Under the pieces are notes generated by a model. The model searched no databases. It was not told the origin of the DNA and saw nothing but the letters and a program-made list of their open reading frames with translations. From positions 1 to 64,000 of the forward strand of contig DAISIL010000008.1 in the NCBI GenBank assembly GCA_036822015.1: a stretch of 64,000 bases of DNA, written 5' to 3'. The position numbers were made by a program, and so were the translations under genes. This DNA comes from DAISIL01 sp036822015. Its GTDB lineage: Bacteria > Bacteroidota > Bacteroidia > Cytophagales > Bernardetiaceae. Shown piece after piece: positions 8,595 to 17,678 of the stretch; the stretch's first letter is position 1, and each line of letters begins with the position of its first letter.

Positions 8595-9563
8595 ATGCCC
8601 TACCTGCTCATCATCGACGATATGCACCCGTCTCTTCACGCGGCCCTGGATCAAAACAACATCAGCTACGATTATCTCCCCGATATAGCCCCCCAGAGTG
8701 TCGGGGCGCAACTCCAAAAAGGTTATCAAGGGTTGATATTGCGTAGCAAAATACAAGTTACAAAAGATTTCTTACAAAAATACGGCAACGAACTAACATT
8801 TATTGGTAGGGCTGGTGCCGGAGTGGATAACATCGACGTTTACGCCCTGTCCCAGCAACAAATCACCCTCATCCATACCCCGGAGGGCAACCGTGATGCC
8901 GTCGCCGAACACAGCCTCGGGATGCTTCTCACACTCTTGAACCATTTGCACATCGCGGACAGGGAAGTGCGGCAGGGTAAGTGGTACAGGGAAGCCAATC
9001 GCGGTCTCGAGATCAAAGGCAAAACTATCGGGATTATTGGCTTCGGCAATACGGGGCAAGCCGTAGCAAAACGCCTACAAGGTTTTGATTGTCAGATACT
9101 TGTTTATGACCGAAAGCCTAAACTTGACCCGATACCCTCCTACATCCAAGCCACGAGCCTGGATCATATCTGCGCCCAGGCAGACATTATCACGCTGCAT
9201 ATTCCCCTGGATACGGAGAATTACCACTGGGTCAATGATGACTTTTTTGCCCGCTGCCAAAAGCCCATTTTTCTCATAAACGCTGCTCGTGGCCCTGTAC
9301 TCGATCTGGGGGCACTGTGTCGGGCCCTCGAAAACGGCCGTGTACGTGGGGCCTGCCTGGATGTCCTAGAAAATGAAAAGTTAGATAGCCTATCACTGAC
9401 AGAGCAAGTTCATTTTGATTATTTGCGGCAATCGAAACGTGTCTTGCTTACGCCACACATTGCCGGCTGGACATATGAATCTTACCAGCGGATCAGTGAG
9501 GTGATGGCGAAAAAAGTAGTCAAATGGCACAAGGCTCATATGCTTCCTACCCACTCGAGGTGA
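8595..9563 (+). CDS. D-2-hydroxyacid dehydrogenase family (phosphoglycerate-dehydrogenase-like)
   Basis: This NAD-dependent oxidoreductase oxidises or reduces D-2-hydroxy acids. Motifs include GRAGAGVDNIDV, the Rossmann loop GIIGFGNTGQAVAKRL, the catalytic Arg region NAARGPVLDLG, the Glu/Asp region ACLDVLENEK and the catalytic His in LTPHIAGWT. With 322 residues it lacks the ACT domain of full SerA, so it could be a short phosphoglycerate dehydrogenase or a general hydroxyacid enzyme. Two starts are possible. ATG 8595 (MPYLLIIDDMHPSLH) matches the family N-terminus and is used here. ATG 8544 overlaps the yicC stop as ATGA and adds 17 residues. It closes the plus-strand run that starts at 2923. 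Confidence 0.88.
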   Translation: MPYLLIIDDMHPSLHAALDQNNISYDYLPDIAPQSVGAQLQKGYQGLILRSKIQVTKDFLQKYGNELTFIGRAGAGVDNIDVYALSQQQITLIHTPEGNRDAVAEHSLGMLLTLLNHLHIADREVRQGKWYREANRGLEIKGKTIGIIGFGNTGQAVAKRLQGFDCQILVYDRKPKLDPIPSYIQATSLDHICAQADIITLHIPLDTENYHWVNDDFFARCQKPIFLINAARGPVLDLGALCRALENGRVRGACLDVLENEKLDSLSLTEQVHFDYLRQSKRVLLTPHIAGWTYESYQRISEVMAKKVVKWHKAHMLPTHSR

Positions 9564-9676
9564 TGACTATCTTCTTGCGTGGTTTTGGATGGGAAAGAAC
9601 TTACGCGCCAGGACGACTTTTTAGATTCGGATAACACTTACGCCTACCTAGCTACGAGCAAGTAAGCCCTGTGGGG

Positions 9677-10759
9677 TTAGATAAACGCATCTCCTTTTTG
9701 CTGCTGGGCCGCCTCCAAGAAAGCCTTAATGCGGTGTTCTTCGTCTCGGCGGCAAATGAGCAGGACATTATCGCGCTCCGCGATCAGGTAGCCATCCAGT
9801 CCCTGGGCTACAATAAGTCGTTCGGGATCAGTTTTGAAGAGGCAGTTTTGGGTCTCGAAGAGCAACTGATTTCCCTGGCGGACATTTTGATCCTCGTCTT
9901 TGGGCGAGACTTCGTAAAGCGACCGCCAGGTACCCAAATCCGACCAACCACAATCGCAAGGCACCACAAAGACGTTTTTGGCGTGTTCCATGATCCCGTA
10001 ATCAATCGAGATGGGATGGCAATGAGAGTAGGCCTTTTCGACGGCCTGAGCCTCGGTGTCGGTGTAAAAGTGTGGGATGATTTCTTCGATAAACTCTACT
10101 AAATCAGGGAGATATACTTCAAAGTTGCGGATGATCGTCCGAATATTCCAAACAAAAATACCGGCGTTCCAGAGAAACTCTCCACTCCGAAAAAACTCCT
10201 GGGCTAGTTCGGCGTTGGGCTTTTCGGTGAACGTCTTGACCCTATGAATCTGATCTTGTTCGTGGGTTTGCCGAAACTGAATGTAGCCGTAGTTGGTATC
10301 GGGGCGGGTGGGCTGGATGCCAATGGTAACGATTTTTTCGCTGCGTTCGGTAGCTGCCAGGGCGATCTGGATTTTTTGTATAAAACTTTCAGGCTCAAGG
10401 ATGAGTGCATCAGCAGGCGTAACGATGATATTGGCTTGGGGGTCTTTTTGTGCGATTTTGTAGGCGGCATAGGCCACACAGGGGGCGGTATTGCGGCGGT
10501 AAGGTTCGCCGAGGATATTCTGATCGGGAATTTCGGGGGGGAGTTGCTGACGCACCAGCGAAACGTACTGGGTGTTCGTTACGACGAAGCAGTTTTCGGG
10601 GGGGCATAACTGACCAAATCGCCGAACGGTATCCTGTAGCATGGTTCGTCCGGTGCCGAGGATGTCGTGGAACTGTTTGGGATAAGTCGCCCGACTGACG
10701 GGCCAGAAGCGGCTTCCAATTCCGCCGGCCATGATGATTACGTAGGTAGGTGTGTGCAT
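9677..10759 (-). CDS. manC: Mannose-1-phosphate guanylyltransferase
   Basis: The enzyme makes GDP-mannose from GTP and mannose-1-phosphate for glycan synthesis. The 360-residue protein begins MHTPTYVIIMAGGIGSRFWP, carrying the nucleotide-binding GGxGxRxWPxS signature, followed by YPKQF and later FTEKPNAE and NAGIFVW motifs. The C-terminal mannose-6-phosphate isomerase (cupin) half found in bifunctional ManC/AlgA is absent, as is usual in Bacteroidota. The ATG at 10759 is used because upstream residues are unrelated and overlap the rhomboid gene. The start is 10 bases after the rhomboid stop, so these minus-strand genes are probably co-transcribed. GDP-mannose could feed the glycan genes elsewhere in the window. 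Confidence 0.95.
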   Translation of the reverse strand: MHTPTYVIIMAGGIGSRFWPVSRATYPKQFHDILGTGRTMLQDTVRRFGQLCPPENCFVVTNTQYVSLVRQQLPPEIPDQNILGEPYRRNTAPCVAYAAYKIAQKDPQANIIVTPADALILEPESFIQKIQIALAATERSEKIVTIGIQPTRPDTNYGYIQFRQTHEQDQIHRVKTFTEKPNAELAQEFFRSGEFLWNAGIFVWNIRTIIRNFEVYLPDLVEFIEEIIPHFYTDTEAQAVEKAYSHCHPISIDYGIMEHAKNVFVVPCDCGWSDLGTWRSLYEVSPKDEDQNVRQGNQLLFETQNCLFKTDPERLIVAQGLDGYLIAERDNVLLICRRDEEHRIKAFLEAAQQQKGDAFI

Positions 10760-10769
10760 AAACAATCCA

Positions 10770-11411
10770 TTAAAAAAGCCGCCACTGGCTGATCTGCTCC
10801 ACAAACTCCATCAGAAATGCCGGACGAAGCAAGGCCGTTAGGGCTACCCCAAATACGGCTCCCCACAGGTGGGCTGCATGACCGATGTTATCTTGCCCAT
10901 GGCGGGATTGGTGATAAGAAAACAGTAGGTAAAGAACACCAAAGATAAAGCCCGGAATCCCGATCGGGATAAACATCAGATATAGTTTGTTGAGGGGAGC
11001 CATCAAGACGCTGGCCATCAGAATCCCCGAAACACCCCCCGATGCGCCGAGGGCGTTATAGTGCGGATGATCCTGGTATTTGAAGTAGTCAGAAAATCCC
11101 CCTACGATAATTGCTCCCAAATAAACCAACAAAAAATAAATCATCCCCAACCGCTCACCGAAGTAGTATTGATACTGTTGCTCCACCACGGGGGCGAAAA
11201 AATACAGCGTGAACATATTGAAGATCAGGTGCGGGTAATGCCCGTGTATGAAGCCTGACGTTAGGAAACGATAATACTCGTGCCGACGCTTGATCCGAAA
11301 GGGATTAAAGATCAACTTCTCTATCAAGGATGGACTGGAAAAAGCGATCACACTCACCAGGGCGGTCAAGATAATGACGATCAGGGGGAGAGAAAGAAGG
11401 GGTATATCCAT
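10770..11411 (-). CDS. Rhomboid family intramembrane serine protease
   Basis: This 213-residue protein has about six membrane helices. The catalytic pair of the family is visible: serine in GASGGVSG (S124) and histidine in GHAAHLWGA (H181). The GlpG-type helix-2 HxxxN motif is also seen as FIHGHYPHLIFNMFTLYFF. The start follows the hairpin at 11432-11463, and the gene ends 10 bases before manC. It would cleave single-pass membrane substrates within the cytoplasmic membrane; the substrate is unknown. TonB, 72 bases upstream, is a membrane neighbour but there is no evidence it is a substrate. Confidence 0.94.
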   Translation of the reverse strand: MDIPLLSLPLIVIILTALVSVIAFSSPSLIEKLIFNPFRIKRRHEYYRFLTSGFIHGHYPHLIFNMFTLYFFAPVVEQQYQYYFGERLGMIYFLLVYLGAIIVGGFSDYFKYQDHPHYNALGASGGVSGILMASVLMAPLNKLYLMFIPIGIPGFIFGVLYLLFSYHQSRHGQDNIGHAAHLWGAVFGVALTALLRPAFLMEFVEQISQWRLF

Positions 11412-11431
11412 TATGGGAGTAAAATCAGATG

Positions 11432-11463
11432 ACCCATACCACCTGTGGAAGGATGATATGGGT
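11432..11463 (-). other. Intergenic hairpin between tonB and the rhomboid gene
   Basis: On the minus strand ACCCATATCAT (11463-11453) pairs with GTGGTATGGGT (11442-11432), an 11-base-pair stem with two G-U pairs around a 10-base loop. No clear T-run follows, so it is more likely an mRNA-stability or partial attenuation element than a strong terminator. Confidence 0.4.
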
Positions 11464-11483
11464 TATCTTTGGTGAGGGTTCGT

Positions 11484-12410
11484 CTATCGCTGCAATTTAA
11501 ACTTGATCGGCACTTGAAAACGCTGACGTGCCGGACGACCGCGCTGCTTGGCTGGCGACCATTTGTGCGGATAAGTACCAATGACTCGGATGACCTCTTC
11601 GTCTAGCCCGTAGCCAAGGGGTTTCATCGACTTCATGTCGGTTAGGCTGCCGTCCTTCTCCACAACGAAGGTAATAAATACCCGTCCTTCGATACCTGCA
11701 CGGCGGGCATCTTTGGGGTACTCCACGTTTTGATAAACATATTTCAAGAACTCTGAAATACCTCCGGGTGGCTCGGCTTGCTTTTCGAGCTGATGGGCCA
11801 TGAAAACCTCGTTGGTCTCCTCTTCTTTTTCTTCTTCCTCTACCTGTACGACCTCTTCGATGACCATATCCTGATCGACTTCTACCTCCAGATCGACTTC
11901 GATTTCTTCTTCGATTTCTTCCTCATCGGGTACTTCGATGATCTCGGGAGTCTGGATTTGCTTAGGTGGAGGCGGTGGAGGGGGCTGCTCCGTAATCGGA
12001 ATTTCTTCCATCTCTTCGAGTTCAGCTTCCAGCGCACCGAGGTCTTTGAGGTCTGACTCGTCGTAAGATCGCCACTCAAAAGCCATCAAAGTAGCTCCGA
12101 GGCTGATGGCCAGACCGATATTGAAGAGCAGATTGGTGTATTTGTTTACATCGACATCGTAGTATTTTTTTGTCCAGGTCTCTTCGCTACCTTTTTCGAG
12201 GATGCTTTGGCCGGAGCGATCCAGGATAAAGCTAAAAAGCTGTACCAGAACAAACATCAGCGCAAAAAACATCAAGAAAGGCATGATGCCGGGTATGTTG
12301 GAGAGGAGGCCCTCGCTTTGTTCTAAGGAACGCCGAGCGAGCAGAGAGACGACCCCACCTGCCAGTACCAGGACGCTCAATCCCAGAAAAACTTTACGAA
12401 CAATTTGCAT
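11484..12410 (-). CDS. tonB: Energy transducer TonB with extra N-terminal membrane hairpin
   Basis: TonB couples the inner-membrane proton motive force to outer-membrane transporters. The C-terminal TonB domain (residues about 220-308) is clear: YPKDARRAGIEGRVFITFVV, then GYGLDEEVIRV and WSPAKQRGRPA. Before it is a periplasmic spacer with PPPPPPPK and a strongly acidic stretch (residues about 120-200). The usual single anchor is at residues 92-112 (FNIGLAISLGATLMAFEW). Unusually, two more hydrophobic segments precede it, at about 6-26 and 42-64. No ExbB/ExbD gene is adjacent. The divergent rpmE2 promoter region lies upstream. Confidence 0.9.
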   Translation of the reverse strand: MQIVRKVFLGLSVLVLAGGVVSLLARRSLEQSEGLLSNIPGIMPFLMFFALMFVLVQLFSFILDRSGQSILEKGSEETWTKKYYDVDVNKYTNLLFNIGLAISLGATLMAFEWRSYDESDLKDLGALEAELEEMEEIPITEQPPPPPPPKQIQTPEIIEVPDEEEIEEEIEVDLEVEVDQDMVIEEVVQVEEEEKEEETNEVFMAHQLEKQAEPPGGISEFLKYVYQNVEYPKDARRAGIEGRVFITFVVEKDGSLTDMKSMKPLGYGLDEEVIRVIGTYPHKWSPAKQRGRPARQRFQVPIKFKLQR

Positions 12411-12571
12411 AAGCTATAATTGGTTGATGATAAAAACAGGAAAGACGATAGATTGGCTGCTTCAAAATTACGTATCTTCACGCAAAAAGGAAATTTTGCA
12501 CCGCTTTTTTTCTTCAATAACGCCTCAAAACAACCAAAAATTTAGTTCAACCAAAAAAGCCACCCCAAAAC

Positions 12572-12602
12572 TTGCTTCACTCAAAGGTGCTTCGTACCTT
12601 TG
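12572..12602 (+). promoter_or_regulatory. Promoter of rpmE2 (Bacteroidota sigma-A type)
   Basis: A -33 TTG at 12572-12574 is followed after 20 bases by TACCTTTG at 12595-12602, matching the TTG-N19/21-TAnnTTTG consensus. The -7 box ends 26 bases before the rpmE2 ATG. Confidence 0.7.
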
Positions 12603-12628
12603 CTGCCCCTTTAAAAATCCAAGCAGTT

Positions 12629-12892
12629 ATGAAAAAAGATATTCATCCCGACTACCGCCCGGTGGTTTTTCTGGACACCACCAGTGGTTTTCAGTTCTTG
12701 ACGCGCTCTGCCGTTGTCTCGAAAGAAACCGTAGAATGGGAGGACGGTCAGACCTATCCCCTCGTTAAAGTAGAAATCAGTTCGGCTTCGCATCCGTTTT
12801 ATACCGGAGAGGGCAGCCGTTTCCGTAAGGACACAGGTCAGGTGGAGCGATTTAATCGCAAATATGCCAGCCGTACCAAAAAAGAGGCTTAG
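12629..12892 (+). CDS. rpmE2: 50S ribosomal protein L31 type B
   Basis: This 87-residue protein starts at ATG 12629 with MKKDIHPDYRPVVFLDTTSG, the standard start of type B L31; further upstream in-frame starts overlap the promoter. It lacks any cysteine, so it is the zinc-free form that needs no CxxC zinc site. The C-terminus (FRKDTGQVERFNRKY) is typical. It joins the large ribosomal subunit near the central protuberance. It has its own promoter and is followed by a hairpin before rpoC. In many bacteria the zinc-free paralogue is made under zinc limitation; whether this genome also has the zinc form is not visible. Confidence 0.97.
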   Translation: MKKDIHPDYRPVVFLDTTSGFQFLTRSAVVSKETVEWEDGQTYPLVKVEISSASHPFYTGEGSRFRKDTGQVERFNRKYASRTKKEA

Positions 12893-12918
12893 GATTGCTA
12901 AGTTTTTTATGGTCAATG

Positions 12919-12946
12919 CGATACCTTGTTTTTGGGCAAGGTATCG
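12919..12946 (+). terminator. Hairpin after rpmE2 (weak terminator or attenuator before rpoC)
   Basis: CGATACCTTG (12919-12928) and CAAGGTATCG (12937-12946) form a perfect 10-base-pair stem with an 8-base loop. There is no immediate T-run, so termination may be partial, allowing some readthrough into rpoC. Confidence 0.45.
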
Positions 12947-13012
12947 TATGCTTGCTTGAGTGTTTTTCCTAAAAATTTTGTTTGGTGGGAACTTTTTCTA
13001 CCAAAAATTTAT

Positions 13013-13020
13013 TATGTTTG
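13013..13020 (+). promoter_or_regulatory. Probable -7 element of the rpoC promoter
   Basis: TATGTTTG fits the TAnnTTTG -7 consensus and lies 45 bases before the rpoC ATG. A correctly spaced -33 TTG is not clear; the nearest TTG (12982-12984) is about 28 bases away. Confidence 0.5.
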
Positions 13021-13065
13021 TGAGTTCGGTTGTGCATTTCTTTTTCAGAAAACCCTCTTTGACGA

Positions 13066-16000
13066 ATGGCCTTCAAAAAAAACAAAAAAATCAAAAGTGA
13101 TTTCCGTTCGATCACCGTTAGCCTAGCCTCCCCCGAGTCCATCTTAGAAAGTTCCTTTGGTGAAGTCGTTCAGCCCGAAACCATCAACTACCGGACGTAC
13201 AAGCCGGAGATGGGCGGGTTGTTTTGCGAACGCATCTTTGGGCCGGTCAAGGACTGGGAGTGCCATTGTGGCAAATACAAGCGTATTCGTTACAAGGGTA
13301 TCATTTGTGATCGTTGTGGTGTAGAAGTAACGGAAAAAAAAGTACGGCGTGAGCGCATGGGACACATTCAGTTGGTGGTTCCGGTGGCGCACATCTGGTA
13401 CTTCCGTGCGCTCCCCAACAAGATCGGTTATATGTTGGGCTATCCCACCAAGAAACTGGATCAGATCATTTACTATGAGCGGTACGTGATCGTACAGCCA
13501 GGTATTATGGCCAAAGACGGACTTGAAGAAAAAGACTTCCTGACCGAAGACGAGTACTTAGAGGTACTGGATAAGCTACCCCAGGACAACCAATCCCTCC
13601 CCGACGATCATCCCGATAAGTTTATCGCCAAGATGGGTGCCGAAGCCATCGAAATGCTCTTGAAGCGCATCGACCTGGATCGCCTGGCGGCCTCTCTGCG
13701 CCACTCGGCCAACAACGAAACCTCCCAGCAGCGCAAAGCCGAAGCCCTCAAACGCTTGCGCGTCGTGGAGGCCTTCCGCGATGCCCGCGAACGAAACATC
13801 CCCAACAGCCCCGAGTGGATGGTCATACGGATGGTTCCCGTGATCCCGCCCGAGCTGCGCCCCCTGGTGCCACTTGATGGTGGGCGTTTTGCGACCTCCG
13901 ATCTCAACGACCTCTACCGAAGGGTCATCATCCGCAACAACCGACTCAAACGGCTCATCGACATCAAAGCCCCCGAAGTTATCCTGCGCAACGAAAAACG
14001 GATGCTACAAGAAGCCGTTGATTCGCTATTCGACAACTCCCGTAAAGTCAATGCCGTCCGTGGCGATGGCAACCGCGCCCTCAAGTCGCTCTCGGATATG
14101 CTCAAAGGTAAGCAGGGGCGGTTTCGTCAAAACCTGCTCGGCAAGCGTGTCGATTATTCTGGACGTTCGGTAATCGTCGTAGGTCCAGAACTCAAACTCC
14201 ATGAGTGCGGGCTGCCCAAAAACATGGCTGCTGAACTTTTTAAGCCTTTCGTTATCCGAAAGCTCATCGAGCGCGGTATTGTCAAGACGGTCAAATCTGC
14301 CAAAAAGATCGTTGATCGAAAAGACCCCGTCATCTGGGATATTTTGGAAAACGTCCTCAAAGGACACCCTGTCCTCCTTAACCGCGCCCCTACGCTACAC
14401 CGCTTAGGCATCCAGGCATTCCAGCCCAAACTCATTGAAGGTAAGGCGATTCAGTTGCACCCCCTTGTCTGTACAGCCTTTAACGCTGACTTCGACGGCG
14501 ACCAAATGGCTGTTCACGTCCCCCTCGGGCATGAAGCCATTCTGGAAGCCTCCCTGCTCATGCTTGCCTCCCACAACATCCTTAGCCCCGCCAACGGCGA
14601 ACCCATCGCTGTTCCTTCACAGGACATGATCCTGGGACTATACTACCTCTCCAAAGGACGGCGTTCGACCGAAAACGAAAAAATTCTCGGCGAAGGAATG
14701 ACATTCTACGGACACGAAGAGGTCATTATTGCCATGAACGAGCGCAAGCTCTCCAAGCACGCCCACATCAAGGTACGTACCCAGGTGCGCCACCCCGAAA
14801 CGGGAGAACTATCCATCCAGATCATTGATACCGTCGCCGGAAGGGTCTTGTTCAACGAATGCGTACCCGAAGAGGTCGGTTTTGTCGATGAACTCCTCAC
14901 CAAAAAATCGCTGCGTAAGATCATCGGGGATGTCTTCAAAATATCGGGCATGGCCCGCACGGCCGAGTTCTTGGATGACATCAAATATTTGGGCTTCCAA
15001 CAAGCCTATCGCGGCGGACTTTCCATTGGGATTGACAACGTAAAAATCCCAGAAATCAAAGCCGTAGAGATCGGAAAAGCCAAAGAGCAAGTCGAAGAGG
15101 TTACCCAAAACTACCTCATGGGCTTAATCACGGATACCGAACGCTACAACCGCGTCATCGACATCTGGACACGAGTAAACCGCGTCATCACGGATCAACT
15201 CATGGACGATCTAGAAAACGACGATCAGGGCTTCAACTCCGTATATATGATGATGCACTCCGGCGCAAGGGGTTCCAAAACCCAAATCCGACAGCTGGGC
15301 GGTATGCGGGGCTTGATGGCCAAACCCCAAAAGAACCTCCAAGGCTCTGTCGGAGAGATCATCGAAAACCCCATCTTGTCCAACTTCAAAGAGGGACTAG
15401 ACGTACTGGAATACTTCATCTCGACGCACGGGGCGCGTAAAGGTCTGGCAGATACGGCACTCAAGACAGCCGATGCCGGCTATCTTACCCGTCGCCTCGT
15501 CGATGTGGCCCAGGATGTGGTCGTGAACGAACACGATTGCGGCACTTTGCGCGGGATCACGATGCGGGCTTTCAAGGAAGGAGAAGACATCAAACAGCCC
15601 ATCTCGGAGCGTATCCTGGGGCGTACCTCGCTCCACGACATCTACCATCCCGAAACGGATGAAATCATCGTTGCTTCGGGGCAGGAGATCAACGAAATCT
15701 TAGCCCAAAAGATCGAAGATGCTGGCATAGAATCGGTCGAAATCCGTTCGGCACTCACCTGCGAAACCCGACGCGGTATCTGCTCCTTGTGCTACGGACG
15801 AAACATGGCCAACGGCAAGCTCGTCAGCCCAGGCGAAGCCGTAGGCGTAATTGCGGCACAGTCGATTGGAGAACCAGGCACACAGCTTACCTTGCGTACT
15901 TTTCACGTGGGCGGTACGGCCTCCAACGTCGCCGTTGATGCAACGGTCAAGCCGAAGTATCGCGGTAAGGTGATCTTTGAGGATGTCAAAATCTTGACCA

Positions 16001-17415
16001 CCACCGACGACGAAGGCAACGATATTGATGTGGTCATGTCGCGTACGGGCGAGCTTCGGATCACGGATCCCGAAACAGGTAAAATCTTTTCCTCCCACAA
16101 CATTCCCTACGGGGCGTATTTGCGCGTCAAGGAAGGCGATATGGTAGAGAAGGATCAAGAGATTTGCTTCTGGGATCCCTTCAACGCCGCCATTCTATCG
16201 CAGTTTCCGGGCGTGGTGCGTTTTGAACACATCGAAGAGGGCATTACGTTCCGAGAGGATTTTGATGAACAAACCGGTAATAGTCAGAAGATCATCATCG
16301 AGACCAAGGACAAGGCCAAGAACCCTGTCATTCAGGTAGAGGGTGCCGAAAACACCATCAGCAGTAACATTCCCGCTGGTGCTTATCTGGCCGTAGAAGA
16401 CGGACAGAAAGTAAAGGCAGGGCAGGTGCTGGTCAAGATTCCGAGAGCTTTGCGCAAAAACCGAGACATCACCGGTGGTCTGCCCCGTGTTACCGAACTC
16501 TTTGAAGCCCGTAACCCCTCCAACCCAGCAGTAGTGAGTGAGATCAACGGCTTTGTGTCCTATGGTGGCACTAAGCGCGGCAACCGAGAAATCTTTGTGC
16601 AATCGAAAGAAGACGAGAGCATCAAGAAGAAATACATGGTCAATTTGTCCAAACATATTTTGGTACAAGAAAACGACTATGTACGCGCCGGCGATCCACT
16701 CTCCGATGGTGCCATCACACCCTCCGACATCCTGGCTATCAAGGGCCCTACGGCTGTACAGGAGTACATCGTCAGGGAGGTACAAGACGTGTACCGCTTG
16801 CAAGGGGTGGACTTGAACGACAAGCACATCGAGGTTATCGTTCGTCAGATGATGCAAAAAGTCGAGATCATTGATGCTGGAGATACCAGCCTGCTCCCCA
16901 TGCAGATCGTGGATAAGTTTGACCTTCGGGAAGAAAACGATGCCATTCTGGATATGAAAGTAGTCGAGGATGCCGGTGACTCAACGAACTTCACTCCCGG
17001 GCAGATCGTCTCGCCGCGTCAGCTTCGCGACGAAAACTCACGGCTCCGCCGTCAGGACATGAAGACGGTCAAGGTACGCGATGCCAAGCCCGCCGTTGCC
17101 CGACCGACTTTGCGCGGTATCACGCAGGCTTCACTGACCACCCAGAGCTTCATCTCGGCGGCTTCTTTCCAGGAGACCACCAAAGTTTTGAGCGAAGCCT
17201 CCATCAAAGGCAAGCGCGACGACTTGTTAGGGCTCAAAGAAAATGTCATCGTGGGACACCTCATCCCGGCCGGTACCGGACGACGCGAGTACGAAAACCT
17301 CCGCGTTTATACCAAAGACGAGTACGAAAGCCTACGCGCACAGAACGGATTGGAAGACCTCGAAGACGAAGATCAGAACATCCCGCTGCCCAATCGCCTA
17401 TCCGAAAAGGTATAG
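13066..17415 (+). CDS. rpoC: DNA-directed RNA polymerase subunit beta'
   Basis: This is the 1449-residue catalytic subunit of RNA polymerase. The N-terminal zinc site (CHCGKYKRIRYKGIICDRC) is intact. So are the rudder/lid region, the active-site loop NADFDGDQMAVH that binds catalytic Mg2+, the bridge-helix and trigger-loop region around QSIGEPGTQLTLRTFH, and the second zinc site (HDCGTLRG, then CETRRGICSLCYG). The C-terminal region with GHLIPAGTGRREYENLRVY is also normal. Length and order match Bacteroidota beta'. Unusually, rpoB is not adjacent: upstream is rpmE2 with its own hairpin, and the gene has its own promoter-like box and a strong terminator downstream. No frameshift is seen. Confidence 0.98.
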   Translation: MAFKKNKKIKSDFRSITVSLASPESILESSFGEVVQPETINYRTYKPEMGGLFCERIFGPVKDWECHCGKYKRIRYKGIICDRCGVEVTEKKVRRERMGHIQLVVPVAHIWYFRALPNKIGYMLGYPTKKLDQIIYYERYVIVQPGIMAKDGLEEKDFLTEDEYLEVLDKLPQDNQSLPDDHPDKFIAKMGAEAIEMLLKRIDLDRLAASLRHSANNETSQQRKAEALKRLRVVEAFRDARERNIPNSPEWMVIRMVPVIPPELRPLVPLDGGRFATSDLNDLYRRVIIRNNRLKRLIDIKAPEVILRNEKRMLQEAVDSLFDNSRKVNAVRGDGNRALKSLSDMLKGKQGRFRQNLLGKRVDYSGRSVIVVGPELKLHECGLPKNMAAELFKPFVIRKLIERGIVKTVKSAKKIVDRKDPVIWDILENVLKGHPVLLNRAPTLHRLGIQAFQPKLIEGKAIQLHPLVCTAFNADFDGDQMAVHVPLGHEAILEASLLMLASHNILSPANGEPIAVPSQDMILGLYYLSKGRRSTENEKILGEGMTFYGHEEVIIAMNERKLSKHAHIKVRTQVRHPETGELSIQIIDTVAGRVLFNECVPEEVGFVDELLTKKSLRKIIGDVFKISGMARTAEFLDDIKYLGFQQAYRGGLSIGIDNVKIPEIKAVEIGKAKEQVEEVTQNYLMGLITDTERYNRVIDIWTRVNRVITDQLMDDLENDDQGFNSVYMMMHSGARGSKTQIRQLGGMRGLMAKPQKNLQGSVGEIIENPILSNFKEGLDVLEYFISTHGARKGLADTALKTADAGYLTRRLVDVAQDVVVNEHDCGTLRGITMRAFKEGEDIKQPISERILGRTSLHDIYHPETDEIIVASGQEINEILAQKIEDAGIESVEIRSALTCETRRGICSLCYGRNMANGKLVSPGEAVGVIAAQSIGEPGTQLTLRTFHVGGTASNVAVDATVKPKYRGKVIFEDVKILTTTDDEGNDIDVVMSRTGELRITDPETGKIFSSHNIPYGAYLRVKEGDMVEKDQEICFWDPFNAAILSQFPGVVRFEHIEEGITFREDFDEQTGNSQKIIIETKDKAKNPVIQVEGAENTISSNIPAGAYLAVEDGQKVKAGQVLVKIPRALRKNRDITGGLPRVTELFEARNPSNPAVVSEINGFVSYGGTKRGNREIFVQSKEDESIKKKYMVNLSKHILVQENDYVRAGDPLSDGAITPSDILAIKGPTAVQEYIVREVQDVYRLQGVDLNDKHIEVIVRQMMQKVEIIDAGDTSLLPMQIVDKFDLREENDAILDMKVVEDAGDSTNFTPGQIVSPRQLRDENSRLRRQDMKTVKVRDAKPAVARPTLRGITQASLTTQSFISAASFQETTKVLSEASIKGKRDDLLGLKENVIVGHLIPAGTGRREYENLRVYTKDEYESLRAQNGLEDLEDEDQNIPLPNRLSEKV

Positions 17416-17438
17416 CAAGAGGCGGTACGTAACATACT

Positions 17439-17476
17439 CCCCCGTATGACTTCGGTTATGCGGGGGATTTTTTTTT
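17439..17476 (+). terminator. Rho-independent terminator of rpoC
   Basis: CCCCCGTATGAC (17439-17450), a TTCG tetraloop and GTTATGCGGGGG (17455-17466) form a 12-base-pair stem with two G-U pairs, followed by one A and nine T residues. Confidence 0.88.
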
Positions 17477-17627
17477 GGGCAAAAAACCAAATAAAACAGT
17501 GATTTTAGGATAAAAAACCATCAAAACAAGCATTTCAAGCACAAATGCCAATGATTGATTGGAAATATGCCTGACCAGATAAAACAACAAAAACCTTTTT
17601 CGCCTGGCTAGCGTTATTATCCGAAAA

Positions 17628-17663
17628 CCACGGAAACTTTAACGAAAATCATAGTTTCCGTGG
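17628..17663 (+). promoter_or_regulatory. Operator-like dyad in front of the tetR-efflux operon
   Basis: CCACGGAAACT (17628-17638) and AGTTTCCGTGG (17653-17663) are perfect 11-base inverted repeats separated by 14 bases, ending 15 bases before the tetR ATG. A TetR-family dimer, or pair of dimers, is the obvious candidate ligand, which would make the operon autoregulated. The box TATCTTAC just downstream (17664-17671) is a partial -7 match. Confidence 0.65.
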
Positions 17664-17678
17664 TATCTTACCAAAGCA

